Assembly (NCBI RefSeq): GCF_019097595.1
Contig: NC_080727.1
Location: forward strand, 11,045,501-11,109,500
DNA: 64,000 nucleotides
DNA from: Hemibagrus wyckioides
Taxonomy: Eukaryota; Chordata; Actinopteri; Siluriformes; Bagridae
Direction of reading: 5' to 3'
Under the pieces are notes generated by a model, which saw only the letters and a list, made by a program, of their open reading frames with translations, was not told where the DNA came from and ran no database searches. The translations under genes and the position numbers were made by a program. Of this stretch, positions 1 through 13,179 are shown one piece after another (the stretch's first letter is position 1; the number at the start of each line of letters is the position of its first letter).

Positions 1-136
1 TTAGATGTATGAGGTCATTTTTAGACATGGGGTAATTTCGATGTGCTCTGTTTGTGGTGGTACTGTTGTTCACAGGAAATGTAAACATACATTTCAATAA
101 ATGTAACATCATGCTGAGATATCTATATTCCTTGCA

Positions 137-167
137 TCTCTCTCTGTCTCTCTCTCTCTCTCTCTCT
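137..167. repeat. (TC)n microsatellite
   Basis: A TC dinucleotide array with one G interruption, in intron 2. Short open frames across it are low-complexity artefacts. Confidence 0.95.
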
Positions 168-252
168 GCCACTAAACAGACCTCCATGTTTTATTTATCC
201 CCACACTCTTACAAACACACATGTATGCACAAGCACTCTCTCTCTCTCCCTC

Positions 253-253
253 T

Positions 254-292
<39 letters not shown>

Positions 293-304
293 GAACACAC
301 ACAC
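253..304. repeat. (CA)n microsatellite
   Basis: About 25 CA units with one AAGAA interruption. A shorter GT run follows at about 339-356. Confidence 0.95.
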
Positions 305-731
305 ATAATAATGCGCATGCTTACTTAGACATTTTAGGCGTGTGTGTGTGTGTGTGCTTAGATCCTTTATGAACAACAAAGACTAAATATTGATGATGTT
401 AATAACGACAAACAATTTTATTTATTTATTTTATTTTATTTTTTAAATGCAGGACATATATGTATAATTAAATGACAAACAAAAAACGATAAAATCGACC
501 AAACTATTTCCTTCTGGTTACTAAGGTTAAGGTAATGGTTAGGTTTAGGTGCAGGCTTAGCATTAAATAGTCAGTTATTGTGTTTCAATTATTATTGAAA
601 CAGAACAATGGAAGAAAGCGGGGGGATATATGAGAGAGGGGGGATAAGCAGATGGAGAGACCAGTCCCCAATGGCACCCATCATTCATCAAAGTCACCAT
701 CCAGGCCTAAAATTGTTTTCACCCAGAGACA

Positions 732-736
<5 letters not shown>

Positions 737-777
<41 letters not shown>
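737..777. repeat. (GA)n microsatellite
   Basis: About 20 uninterrupted GA units in intron 2, followed by a short GT-rich run at 794-822. Confidence 0.95.
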
Positions 778-780
<3 letters not shown>

Positions 781-960
781 CATATTGGTGTGAATGTGTG
801 TGTGTTTGTTTGTTTGTGTGTTTAAGTCAGGAAAGTGTAAGTTAATTAATTCCCTACAAATATGTATTTACAGGGAATGCATGTATGGGAAAAAGAGAAA
901 GTGGCTGAGAGAGACATCCATGATACCATGCTCTAAACAGATTTCTTTCTTTTTTTTTGC

Positions 961-980
961 TCCAGCTCCAAGGAGCTGGA
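961..980. repeat. Short perfect hairpin, 9-bp arms, AA spacer
   Basis: TCCAGCTCC, AA, then GGAGCTGGA: an exact inverted repeat with a two-base spacer. Confidence 0.8.
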
Positions 981-2276
981 ACAGAAAAAGTAAAAGTCAA
1001 AGAGTGGTGCAAAAAAAAAAAAATACTATCCTGAAGCTACCAAGCAACTAAAGGTTATTGTTCTAGCTGTAGCTCCTGATCTGTCAAAAGTGCTTTAGTC
1101 CACTATATAAACTGTACTATATAAACTCAGGGAAAAAGAGGTTAGAGTGATGAAAGATCTCTGGCTTCAGGCCAGACTTGACTATGTATGCTATACAAAA
1201 GATGAGAGTAAAAGAAAATACACAGGATATCTTTCACCTTCTCTCTACCTCTGTATCAACCTCATCCACCGCCTGCTCCCCTGCTCACTTGGTGTTTCTG
1301 TCAAGAACAATCTGGGAGACTAAATGCAAGATAAATTTACAACACACATTTTGCCCTTACACTCTCTACAGTTCCCATTTTCTTACTCCTACCTCAATCT
1401 TATCTTCTCAACCCCTCTCTCTATCTCCACACAAGGAAAAACCCTTTCTTTCTCCTTCTTTCTCTCACTATGTCTCATACTTGTGTATACACATTGCAGC
1501 ATGGCTGAGCTAAGTGGGTCATTTTGTTCCTTCTATATACGACATAAGATGGAAAAATTGATGCTAATAATGCTGACAAAACCTGGGCAGAACCTACATT
1601 AAATACTTACACACATCATTTTTACTTATTCACACATACTTATTTTCATTTATGTAAAAATTAAAAAATTAAGTACAATTTTTAATATATGAAATTTTCT
1701 TTCATCCAAATGAGTGGCTACATCTTGACTATAATCACTGTACCCAGGGGTAGTAAATGTTCTGGAAGGTTTTATACTATAAGTGGCACTGTATAGTACC
1801 ATCCAAAATAAAGAAATCTTTAACAAGACAAAAATTTTATTTGATTCTCCTTTCGATATTTATGTAGATTTTATGTGAAATTCCAGTAATCAGTCATCCA
1901 TAGAAATTAATTTTAGACTTAAATCCATTAATATGCTTACTAAATGATAGTGTAAACAGTTGTGGTTTGACCTTCTAATGTTCACATAAATAAAAAAAAT
2001 AGGAAAAATAAGGCAAATGACGAGTAAAACAAAAAGTAAACAGAGACTTCTAAACATCCAAACTTATTTCAATATTTTAACTGCAGAATCTGTGACTGCC
2101 TGATCTATATAATAAATAGATGTTTGATTAAATATAGATTTCAATATAAAACAATTTTATTGCTTCACATAAAAAATATGGAAAGTTCTATATTGTAATA
2201 TAAATACATTTACATCCACTACATCTAATAAACTTCTAAAAGTCAGTTTTATTTTTTTCAAGATGATTGAAAACCT

Positions 2277-2560
2277 CCCTGTGTCCCAGAGATGAGGCCA
2301 TAGGGGATGGAGAAAAGTGTGGACACACATTTTAAATAGTAGCTACGCCCAGTCCCTGGCCAGCAGAAATAATAACAGGAGTGATCTGAAATCAATCAGC
2401 AGGGCCAAGCTAACTGACTGCTCTGGCTACTCGTGCCACACCAATCGATACCTGTGCTGGCCATTGTTGGGCCAAATTGCTGCTACTGTCAGCAATTTAG
2501 CGAGCCAAAGAGAAGAGCTAAAGAGGACAACTGAATGGTATGAGAAAGAAGTGAATTGTG
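2277..2560. promoter_or_regulatory. Candidate conserved non-coding element, intron 2
   Basis: A sharp change from AT-rich filler to balanced, complex sequence with no repeat signature, running from CCCTGTGTCCCAGAG to about AGAGGACAACTG. An 83-codon open frame crosses it but resembles no protein I know. Called on composition only; no alignment was available. Confidence 0.3.
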
Positions 2561-3442
2561 TGCTATAGAAAGTAGGAATTTTTACAGCTGAACAAGATGG
2601 GTGTGTGTATAAGTGGGTGCGCTCAGGGAAAAAGAGGCACAGATCACATGCGTGCACAAACAGAAACAATTGTTCTGAAAGAGAAAAGTAAACTAGAAAG
2701 AAAGTGATAAACGAATGAGAAAATAAGGATTGGACAGAGGGAGAGAGAAGTGCAGATGTGTACATGAGATGGGGGAAAAAAGAGGAGCCCACAGAAATCC
2801 AATAGTTTAACCTCCTGTTTGAGATGCAGTAGTGGCCAGTGAAGGACAGGATGAAAAAAATCAATATGAGCTGATTTTGCGAACGTTGGCAGGAGGAGGG
2901 GGAGGGAAAAGAGGCAGCATAGATAAAAGAAAGAAAATTCAAACACCCCCCCTCCCTCCCTCACAAGCTCTTCAGATCAAAAAGGACAAAAAGGGAAATA
3001 TCATCAAGCAGGATGCAACCTGTAAATGTATACTGAGCGTTTGGCTATTTTTACCTCCTCATAAGCCTCATGGATTTCACACTATTGCAGATTAAGATGA
3101 GTGACCAGTGCATGTTTGTTTGGCAGGGAGAAATAGCAAAGCAGGGTGATAGCTGATCAAGAGTAGAGTAATAGAACTGCATTATTAGGACATAAGCAGG
3201 GTGGAAGAGAAGGAGAGAGTGGTGAAAATGGGGCAAAAGAACCGGGCGACAGCTGAGTGAGTGAGCATAAAAATGGGAAAGTAGGATGCGATCAGGGTAA
3301 GAAAGCAGAGAGGAACAGAACAGGAGCAAGCACTGGAACAGGGCAAGAGCTCGAAGAGCACTGAGGAGAGCAGAGTGAGAGAGATGATAGCAAAGTGAGA
3401 GAACAGTGAGAGAAATGAATAAAAGCAGAGAGCAGCTTGTAC

Positions 3443-3558
3443 CTGTAGGGGAGAGCAAGCTTGGGGACAGAAGGCCATGGACACTGTGTGGGAGAAGCCT
3501 GGAGCCATCCTGCATGGACATCCCCAGAGAACGTTTGGGAGGACGGCCAGGACGAGAG
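3443..3558 (-). CDS. dach2: dach2 coding exon 2: basic RPGRPPKR segment
   Basis: A 116-nt exon. It begins with one base (C) that completes codon 166 as AGC, then reads SRPGRPPKRSLG, a variable stretch and LLSPSLLSPTG, and ends one base into the next codon. Joined to exon 1 the junction reads CTNASSRPGRPPKR, as in dachshund proteins. GRP flanked by basic residues resembles an AT-hook or a nuclear localisation signal (inference). The acceptor AG is at 3559-3560 behind a pyrimidine-rich tract; the donor is ACAG followed by GTACAAG at 3442-3436. Only these 116 bases of the surrounding 190-codon open frame are coding. Mammalian DACH2 isoforms carry about a dozen extra residues at this junction (RKRQMTRKQ-like, from memory); I did not find that mini-exon in the intron by eye. 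Confidence 0.93.
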
Positions 3559-3600
3559 CTGAAGAGAGACAGGGAAGGAAACTTTAGGTAAATCTTCTTT
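3559..3600 (-). other. dach2: 3' splice site region of dach2 intron 1
   Basis: The minus strand reads a pyrimidine-rich run (TTTCCTTCCCTGTCTCTCTTC) ending in AG at 3560-3559, just before exon 2. A possible branch point of the CTAA type (CCTAAAG) lies about 25 bases upstream of the AG. Acceptor strength is good, which may compensate for the GC donor at the other end. Confidence 0.8.
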
Positions 3601-3939
3601 ATTAGGCTTATGAACAAATTCAAAATTTTCCTACTGCAGAGAAGGAAAAACTGCAGGTTATACTAGGAGCAGGTCACACTGGATATTGCTTTCAAGTTTG
3701 CTGGCTGGTGAAAAGACAGGCAAGGAACAGAACATTCTTGAGGGAGTCAAGTGGATGGATATCAATGATGTCAATATATAACATTATATTTTAGGCATGT
3801 GCCTTTTGCCTAATTCTAATATTTAAATAAGGGAGAAGGGAGAAAATCAGTAATCAGAAGCACATACTCCGGTCTCCAGTTATCGTATTTTATACATTGT
3901 TTTCAGTGAAGAAAGGCTGTCACGTGCTTTTATTATGTC

Positions 3940-4096
3940 AGTCTTCCACTGTGTTTATTTTCAGGCACAAATGTCCTGCAAATCTGATCTCATGTAAATG
4001 TACAGGCTGTTCGAAAAGTTGTAATCTCATAGTCTTTCACTGCATTTAATCTCATGCAGAAATGCCCCATGACTCACATCTCATGTAGCTGTAATG
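3940..4096. repeat. Diverged 91-bp tandem duplication
   Basis: 3940-4005 aligns without gaps to 4031-4096 at an offset of 91 bases, 47 of 66 positions identical by hand count (AGTCTT-CACTG, TTTA, AAATG-CC, ATCTCATGTA are shared). It lies about 380 bases into the intron side of the exon 2 acceptor. Not a microsatellite and not a repeat family I recognise. Confidence 0.7.
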
Positions 4097-4573
4097 AATG
4101 CTTCAAACCTAACTGTGTGGTCTGTTAGCAAAACTTACAAATGAATGAGAGAAGGGACAACAAATGAAGCCATGAAAAGCAGCTGCTTTCATCTCTGCTG
4201 TGATAGCATCATCTTTATCCATCGATTTATAAACAGTCTTGCAATAATTACATGTTTTTCAGCTAGGGCCATGACACAGACAATTAGGCAATGCTTCGTT
4301 GCTGTCTGGGATGCAGTGAGAAAAGTATGATGCAGAAATTTGTACCTGAGTCCACCTTTGAATATGGTTTGACTGACTGGATCACATTTGATAACTTCAC
4401 GTCTGTATCTCATGCTAATAACTAGAATAGAAGAATTCTAGTTAGTGCCAGGAGCACATGGGGCCATTTATTGCTTTTAAAGCAAACTCTTGCTGGTAGG
4501 CAACTGGCCGGAAGTGAAACAGGTCAGACTGTTCTTATCGTGGTGTATGATTTACATACACCTGTTGCTGTTT

Positions 4574-4606
4574 CTTCTATTCTATTCTATTCTATTCTAT
4601 TCTATT
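4574..4606. repeat. (TTCTA)n pentanucleotide array
   Basis: About six TTCTA units. The same unit recurs at 38311-38336. Confidence 0.95.
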
Positions 4607-5234
4607 AGTTTTATAAATGATTATGCAAAAAAAATTTTAATTGACCTCAACCTGAACTGATAGAGAATTAAGTCTTCTTCAGATTAGCAGTGTGCAGTGG
4701 TGCATATGACCGTATAGTATAACTGTACAGAGATGTGACCAACTTACTGATGCTGAATATCATGATTATGCACATAAACATAGGACACAATGTCATCATC
4801 ACACCTCTGATGTTTCATATAACCTGGCCAAAAAAGGTCATAAAGTGTCAATCAGTGTCATGCATCAGCCTGAAAAAAAAAGTTATTGAGATACATGTAG
4901 ATGGAGATAGTATCAGAGGTAACACAGAATAGTGGGATGATGCATATATGACTTACACATTTTTTTCCTGAGACAATACAGTGTATGATCATTGATTATG
5001 AAAATGGGCTTAAAAATAATGTTTTGTAGCTGGGTGATATGTTTAGGCAAGACTGTTCACGATTCTTCCTCTTTTATGGCACTCAGATACAGACACTGCA
5101 CTCCTCAAGCTCTTAAAATAACAGTTGGACAGCAGCAGGTACGAAATGCACAGAGAAGGGTTCTGTAGTAGGGAACAACTATACAACTGTGCAAAGATGA
5201 TAATGATCACCTTGAAGAACATATGCCTCAAGGT

Positions 5235-5274
<40 letters not shown>

Positions 5275-6174
5275 AAGACAAACAACAAGAGACGGTATGA
5301 GAGAGACATCTGATAAGAATCCTAAACTGTGTAGCCGTATCATTTGTAGGGCAGGATGTATGATGCACTGCAAATGTAGAGAGGCTATTTTCCCTCAGGT
5401 CTATAAGACAGAATAGAGGAAGGTTTACTGCAGTTTTCTGTAACAGTGTATCTTCTAATTGCATAACCATTTTGCACGTATACGTATACAGACCACTATA
5501 AATCAATGCAATGTTTCTTTTTTAAAGATAAGAATTACAAAAAAATTCCACACTCCAGAATCTTGCAACCTAACAGCAGGTACACAACCTCTGAAACTCA
5601 GCAAAGACACAAACAAAGACAAACAAGCTACAGAGGCATAAGGCAAAGTTTTACACTGCTTATAACTGGACAGAGTGGTCAAAGTGAATAAAATGTTCAA
5701 AAATGCCTGAATGATTTCATGTAAAAAATAATGTACATGTAAAATGCTTAAAATGTGTGCACTTTGTTTGCAGCTTCTCTGCACAACTAAGAGACTAAAA
5801 CTGAATCTCAAATGCCTCAAAAGAAACCAGGAAAAACAGTCCAAACAGAAAAACTATGTGAGTGACCTTGACCCATTATCTTTAAATTAAAATATAATCC
5901 TTCCTCCACTGTGATGCAAAAGAACCTTTATTCGTCAACTTTTCCATGCCTCAACAGTCCCATTGTTTTTGTTTGTTTGCTTCTATGATTTTTGCTGCTT
6001 TGACCCCTAAGCTGGTTGTATTCACATTATCATGATCACTGGTAGCCTTTTACTTTTTCCATAATCCTTGAAGCAATTTGCCTGAAAGTGGGGAAGTAAT
6101 CACTGCAAGCTTTGTCTACATGCTACATTCATTTCAGGAAGGAAAATATGTACAGGAATGTGTGTGACTCATTT
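4607..6174. other. Intron filler with a (GA)n array at 5237-5273
   Basis: AT-rich unique sequence. The only structured part is about 18 GA units at 5237-5273, which create spurious RERERE/SLSLSL open frames on both strands. Confidence 0.8.
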
Positions 6175-6262
6175 ATCTCTTTATCCTAGTCAGGGTCATG
6201 GTGGATGTAGAACACTGGCTGAGGCTGGAATACACCATGAATGGCACTGGCAGTCCATCACA
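6175..6262 (+). mobile_element. Decayed LINE-like 3' fragment
   Basis: TTATCCTAGTCAGGGTCATG and CAGTCCATCACAGGGCAG match, from memory, the widespread fish interspersed repeat whose text runs from a 'cagggtc' word to 'ccatcgcagggcac'. Class assignment is uncertain. A (GT)n run follows at 6273-6291. Confidence 0.5.
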
Positions 6263-6291
6263 GGGCAGAAATGTGTGTGTGTGTGTGTGTT

Positions 6292-9125
6292 TACTTGCAG
6301 TGAAAAATTGCTCACACCAGAGTCTTCACACTAGAATCTAAGAGCAGACATTGACTCTAGGAACTCCTATAGAAGGACAGCAGCCCCAAGACTGCAACCA
6401 ATCACTGGTCTACTTGGTTCCCCTGGTTTTTTATTTATTTATTTTCAAGGGCTTATAGTTTGCCATAGTTTTCTGGATAGAACTGAAGTGATTTGTAACT
6501 GATCTTGTAATGTTGATAATAGTGTATTACTTTATTTATTTCACTCTATGGATGTATCTTCCTGATATTAGTCCAAATAAATATCACCAATTCATTAGTC
6601 TTTGTGTTCAAAAGAGTGTACATATTTGTGTTCACTTGGTTTAATTGGTTGTGTAATACTGTTACATGTATATACAAATGCCCTGGTGATATACTTATAT
6701 ACAATTTACTTCTTTGTTTGTAATTTACCGTTCCTGTTTTACTACATAACCACAACAATGGAAGATATATACAGTGTGTGTGTAATGCAATAAATCACTT
6801 GTTTGGACAGTGTGTGCAACTATCCCTGTCTCTCAGCGGACAGCCGTGGTGATTGCCAATTTGAGGGAACTCTCTAAGGATATTTTAGAGAATTCAAACC
6901 CCTCTATTTTTCAACAAGTTTGAATTATTAGAATTAGACAATGAAGGTTCACAAGCAAGTGTAGAAAGTGCAATACAGAAAACCAAAATACTTATAATAC
7001 TTCAAATAAAATTGAAAAAAATGACACTTCTCATTAATTTGTGTTGTAGTCCATGCCTGACATGTCCACAACTTGTCTGCTAGTTCAAAAGATTCTTAAA
7101 TATCTGCACCCAATAGGAGTTAAAGAAGCCTGATACAGACAAAGGGAGAACTTGAAAATCACTTTTAATCTGATTTTCTTACATTTGCGTCTCCTATACA
7201 GGGAAGCTGTCACATATAATACAGACATGTTGTCTGTGTACATATATATCAGAGAAACTGGATATGCTCCCGATGCAGAGTGTGTGTGTGTGTGTGTGTG
7301 TGTTTAAGAATGTCTGAGTATTAATAAAATGAGTCCATGCATCCAAAATAACCAGCACTGTAAATGCTGTGAACAGTAGAGATCGGTGAAAGAGAATAAG
7401 ACTAGGTGCCGTGTTTCAATAATCTGTACATGTGGAGAAGTCAGTGGTGTTGAATGATACAGAATCAGCACATCAGCTAATACCAGCTAAACTCTGGAGT
7501 GTGGAATGTGATGTACTTGAGACACTAACTATACCTTAGGTAATATCAGAACATCATTAAGATAGGAATTTTTTCAGAATCAATTATACTTAGAAATATT
7601 TGCATTCAGGTAAATCCTGTAAGAATGCAGGTATGACATGTTTATTTGTCAGAATAAAATTGAAGTGTTTTTCATAAATATTCCTAATATAATTCCTAAC
7701 TGTATTTAAATTACTTTATTAATTCAATAACATGTCTTCAGTGTAGGTTAAAACTTATAGTAGGTTAAAAAAAAAGGTTTTAAAAAAGGTTAAAAAAAAA
7801 CAGCTAAATGTTGTGAAATTCCACCCAGTTGAGTCCACAAGACAGACATCAGCAGCATTCACTGAGAATTAAGCAGATATTTCCGCTTCTATTTAAAAGT
7901 GAGGGGGGGGAAGGAAGCTTCCTCTGGAGCATGTTTTGCCTTTCAGTGTACATTAAATGGTTTCTTCAATAATGAAGCAACAAGTGCCAGAGGGTTTTTT
8001 TTCCACACTCAGTGTTTGTGACTCACCACCCCTTATGTATTCTTGTACAGAAACAACATGCACAAGCCCGAGTGGTTAGAAATCGGAGATACTTTTTTTT
8101 AGGCGACTGTGTATGAAACAGGCACTTGGCTCTCTTGGGACTCTTAAACCTATTTTCTTATTTAGCTCTGCTTTAGTTGGGTATTGTTAGCGGCTGAACA
8201 GGCCTTTCCTTGCTCACAAACAGGTGCTTCCCTTAAATAACACCCCCACCATCACCTCACTTCCAAGAACAAACTGGTTTAAAACTCTATTGTGTGTTTG
8301 TTACTCAAATGTGTTCCATGTTCGGTCAAGTGAAACACTAATTGGATATATCTGTTCTTATCTGTGAAATATCAAGAAGTAAATAATACCATATTTCCAA
8401 AACAAATGAATACAGAAGAGACTAACAAAATAAGAGACCTGTATTTGTAAGAGTGCTTTTGTTTTTACAGCTTGTTTTTATAAAGTTTAAACATATGATA
8501 AAAACACAATATTAAAAACACAGTTTTAGGCTAATACAGCTAACGTTTAATGGGATTTAACTCCCATAAATTTCCTCTGAGTTATTAGATTATTACTATC
8601 AGTTTACTGTCATTCTGTTCCTGATAAGAAGGTGCAGGATTCCATGCTAACACGAGTTCCCAGGGTTTGGAAAAAGTTTTGCAGATAATAATTACTCTCT
8701 TGCATAAATTTGTAAGCATGTACTATTATTATACAAAATAATAATGTAATTTTAATTACAATAATTTGTTTAATAAAAGACATAGCTCAATGTACTAACT
8801 TATTGAATACATCTGGATTAAGGTGTAAATTTTATTTTTTTCACCCCTCCACTACTTTAACAGATAAGCTATTTAGTCTGTTCAATCTGTAATAAGTGTC
8901 TTTTACACACTGGGATTTGCAGGCTTTGTGAATCTTTTTGCTCTCCTTTTATCTCATTATTCCTCACTCAGAGACATAATGTGGTAAGTGCTTTAGTCTT
9001 CCCCACAGTCAAGACAGACTGAAGGGCTGTGTAACTGCACAGACTCAGTCTTTTTTAAACACACACAGGCGCACACACACACACACACACACACACAGTC
9101 CCATTGGGCTGGATGAACAGATGGC
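6292..9125. other. Intron filler
   Basis: AT-rich sequence with (GT)n at 7280-7302, A-rich runs at 7766-7800 and (CA)n at 9073-9098. No gene, transposon or clear enhancer-like block seen. Confidence 0.7.
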
Positions 9126-9129
9126 TGGG

Positions 9130-9830
9130 AAAAGTCATTCACACATTGCTGCACGTTCCATTCGCCAGTGAAGAAAAAACCCTGTCAGTGTGCTCGTCAC
9201 AGCCAATCACTTCACCGTAAATCCCTGGCGAAGCTCTGCTGGGGACCTGCAAAAAGTGGGTTACTAAGCACTTTTTTATTCCCTCCCACTCTGTGCCCTT
9301 GTCATCTCATAAACGGCCTCGTTCAATATTCATGCCTCGGCGACACCTGCTCATCTCACTAAAAATAATACGGGTGAAGGAACAAAACACCCACAAATCA
9401 AGCCTTAGCCATTTCTTAGAGAAGAAGCGTCTTAACAATTAGGGAGGAGTTACTGGTTGTAACTTCTTGTAACATGGGACAATAAGGACCGGAGTTTAAA
9501 AATCAGAGAGAACCTTAGACAGCAAGTGGCAGTGCACCAAGTGGGTAGAAAAGGAGAACTAAAATCAGATTAAAAAAAAGTTTAAAGGGAAGCAGTTTCA
9601 ACAATAACAAAGATGGCAGCTGAGGGGGGAGGGAAATATGTACAAGTCAGGGTGCCTTTGAAGATATTTAATTAAAATCTAATCCTGCATTCTTAAAGAC
9701 TCACATAAATTAAGCTGTCAGTCAGGAGATTTATGCATTCACATTTGCATATTGCATACAATTCATCAATTACTCATGTTTGAAAGGCTTGAGTATCCCA
9801 GGGAGAGGAGCTGCCAGCATGCCAGCCAGA
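9130..9830. promoter_or_regulatory. Candidate conserved non-coding element(s)
   Basis: Complex repeat-free sequence. One part (9130-9440) contains GTCACAGCCAATCAC and TTCAATATTCATGCCTCGG. The second (9660-9830) contains TAATTAAAATCTAATCC and a POU-type octamer ATTTGCAT at 9743-9750. Homeodomain-like TAAT words are dense. Called on composition and motif density only. Confidence 0.35.
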
Positions 9831-9831
9831 G

Positions 9832-9878
<47 letters not shown>

Positions 9879-9880
9879 AA
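9829..9880. repeat. (GA)n microsatellite
   Basis: GA array with a few AA interruptions, about 50 bases, abutting the candidate element on its left. Confidence 0.95.
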
Positions 9881-12800
9881 GGGAGGAGGGTTTCTGGTAC
9901 CCAGTGATGCCCAAGAGAAGTCAGTCTCCATATGTCCATGCATTCAACTAACACTGCTGAAAGACCAACACACAAAGATAAGCACACATACAAAAAAGCC
10001 AATTGTCAGTAATTAGAACATTTTCATTTTAATCAAAGGAGGAAGTTTCTGGATGAGTTTCAATTGTGTTAGAGCCTAGATTTATAATAACAGCTAATAT
10101 TTGCTTTATTTGTACCATAGGATATCATCAAAATGTTAAAAGGAAAGGGAGATAGTGAAAGAAGACAGAACAGGTCAAATGCTAATCAAACCCCTGTTGC
10201 ATCCCTTCCCTTGTGTTGACCAACTCTTCACAGTCCCCTCTTCACATGAGGTGTCAACCAATCTCACTCTTAAAACTGATTTATACCCCTGTGTACATGT
10301 CTCTGAGAGCATGTTATGGCGTCATGTGAAGTATTTGCATATACGGTGAGCATGGTTTATAGGAGGTGCTGTTCATGAACAACACCAGAATTTACTGACT
10401 TACACAGCGAAGAAGGGCAGAGAATGTGGTACAGTGCAGTGCAATGATGTTAGTTCTATGTTTCACAGTGGTAATAATAATTAGAAGATGCTAGAGACAT
10501 GCTACAGAAACAAAAACCTTGGGTGATTAATTCTAATCCAAATGAATTCTCACTGAAAGCATTTCTAAAGTGTTTAATTCTGTATTTAGCGCTGAGTGGC
10601 TTTTGTATTGAAGTAATTCAATTTAATGGGTGTTTAAATCAACAGTTCTATGAATTACTGAATGATGATGTGTTTTTATTGAGTTGCTATTGTTTACAAC
10701 ACCTACACTTTCTATTGTGAGTCTGTTAGAAGAAAGAAAAGGAAAGTGCCTGATCCTACACGATTAAACTGGCCACAATTATAAGGAAATATAACAAAAT
10801 AATATGATTTTACTTTTCCATATTTGCATTTATTCCATAAAAATCCATTACATAATAATATCATCATTTTACCAAGTGTGAAGTGAACATGAAATGGAGA
10901 CAGAAAAACCTGCTAGTGTGCATTTAACTGTGTAGCTAACTGCGTGGTACAAGGTCATAGAGGAGATTTTTTAAAGACACTGGCCTGAATAACTAACAGA
11001 ATGAAAGTGTATATATATATATCTGTTTTGCTTGCGAGCCTATTTAAGGCTTTTAATTAACTTAACAAAGCAGTTTCAGAGACAAACATGTCTATAGAAA
11101 GTCTTATTGTTAACACTTTATTGTTTAGTATTTTTTGTTTAAAATTCAAATGTCCCTTAAACAGAATAACTCCAATTTAAACTAGATTCATTTGAATTTT
11201 ATGAAACTCTATAAAGAAATCACAACCAGATACCTCTTCTAGACAATCAGTGTTTGCCTGATGCATACCACATAGTTAGCTCATGGGAGGACTGTACTAG
11301 CACATCTCTGTATGTCACCTTTACCCATGATCCCCCTCTCCACATAAGTATTAATAGTCCTTTGCACACACTCATACACATCTTATCTGAGATTCGGTGT
11401 GTGTAGATGCTTTCCTCTGCACAGGCCTGTCCCTATCAGCCACCAGAATTGGCCATTGTCAAAACAGTATCATAGCTTTTTGCTGACTGCTGTCAATAAG
11501 GGCACACAGTAGGGGAAGCACTAGCCATTAGGGATCCATCCATTTCTGGGTTACAGTTAGTTAAGTGGGAGGTAGAAGTTTAAGGCACCTGTTAAATTTC
11601 TCCACTCATATCTGAGGAACCTGCAAAACAATAAAACACAATGAACACTTTCCACCTTCACTATTTCACCTGCAACCTACATTGAACCGGGAAAAAAAAA
11701 CATCATGAGCCATCACAAACACATCGGTCACACCTATTGCTCACCAGTATAAGTGTTTGTTTATCTATAATTCGGTGCATAAGTGCAATGAACAGTTTAT
11801 AAAGCAATTCAATATGGTGTGGATTAGATCTGTATCCCTGACACTTTTAATTTAGATGGGAGCTTTGGTTGAGGCAGTGAGTACAGTATGTGTGCCTTTT
11901 TTTCTCACACCATCTCACACTGTGTTCCATTATCATGATTGGTGATTGTCTGCTGAAGAACATTGTTAGCCACAACTAGTAGCTTGGCTATAGGGCACAA
12001 TGTATCCAGGGAGATGAGGAAAAAATCAAGACTGTCTCCAACCACCTACTGCTGTTGTCAGCCACTTCTGACATGGTAAGAAGCCAATAAAAACTCATTC
12101 AAACAAGGCCAACTAACTATTCCAACTATAGGGCAAATGTTATTTATTCACCTGTAGAATGTTCTGATTTTTAAGACACAATTTCAAGATCATTTACAGC
12201 CAATTGCATCTGTAGCATATATATATACTGAACATATATTTTTAGATGTGACCTGCACATTAACTACTATTTTTTATATTTTCTTATTTCATGTTAAATC
12301 TTTCTTATTTCTATTGATTCTTATTTTTATTTATTTATTTTTTTTGTTTGTTTATTTATATGCACTGTTAAAGAAGGAGCAGACTGGGTTTTGATTTCAA
12401 TTCAAGTTTACTACTGTGGATGTGACAAATAAAAGTCTTGAATCTTGAATATATACTGAAATTTCAGATCTTGTTCTCAACAACCAATCAACACAGAAAA
12501 AGGTCATTTCAGTTAAATTCCTTATGTGATATATATTTACTCAATTTGTCAAATATAACCAAAAGTTCATTTTCAAAATGCACTCAATTTCCTTAAATTG
12601 CACATGACAAAAAATTTGTGAAACGTATTGCAAAAAAAAGGAATGAATTAGAAATGTCTGTTATTTTCTGAGGGCAGTAAAACATTCTGCTTAATTCCTG
12701 CTTAATTCTTGCCTAAGGTAGTCATTCATATGCTCCAGATGCAGTAAGTAGAGATTAAACACTGAAGCATTATGCACTAATTTTAGTGTTGATATAAAAT

Positions 12801-13129
12801 CTGCTCAAATGGCTAAAGAAAGAGGCCTACTGATCTATGATTGGCTAATGAATATTACTCGTTCCCCGAGACCCTGTCTTACAGAGGTCAAGAGTTTATA
12901 GTGACAGAGCTTCATCTATGTGGTATCATCACACACACAAATGCACACACAGACAAACCAGGCTTCCACCTCAGTCCCACAACGACCCTTTTGTTCAGCA
13001 TTATTAACTGAGAGAATTCCTCCACTTTGGAATTTATTAAAAAGCGCAATGAAAGTGCATACAGAGAACCATTCTAAGTAGTGTGATGAACCATTGCTTC
13101 GAGAAGAAGGAATGAAATATTAGATAGTG
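9881..13129. other. Intron filler with two weak enhancer-like patches
   Basis: Mostly AT-rich. Slightly more complex patches lie at about 11430-11530 (TGGCCATTGTCAAAACAGTA) and 12820-13070 (AATGAATATTACTCGTTCCC). At 12300-12455 a T-rich stretch ends in AATAAAAGTCTTGAATCTTG, which looks like the tail of an old retroposon. Confidence 0.5.
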
Positions 13130-13141
13130 TGTGTGTGTGTA

Positions 13142-13175
<34 letters not shown>
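13128..13175. repeat. (GT)n then (GA)n compound microsatellite
   Basis: A short GT run (13128-13146) passing directly into about 14 GA units. Confidence 0.95.

Positions 13176-13179
<4 letters not shown>

Larger units (their letters stand above)
1..3442 (-). other. dach2: dach2 intron 2, 5' part (continues beyond window)
   Basis: Starts at the exon 2 donor (GT at 3442-3441) and runs off the window at position 1. It holds (TC)n, (CA)n and (GA)n arrays, a degenerate GGTTAGGTTTAGG-type patch near 526-565 that is common in fish introns, a 9-bp-arm hairpin at 961-980 and an enhancer-like block at 2277-2560. From about 1000 to 2270 I see only AT-rich unique sequence. The next dach2 exon is not in the window. 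Confidence 0.85.

Noticed and set aside
526..565. Telomere-like GGTTAGG words
   Set aside because: Irregular spacing and substitutions; this is a common degenerate fish intron repeat, not an interstitial telomere.
3051..3623. 190-codon minus-strand frame as a complete gene
   Set aside because: Only 3443-3558 matches dachshund protein; the rest is intron read through both splice sites.
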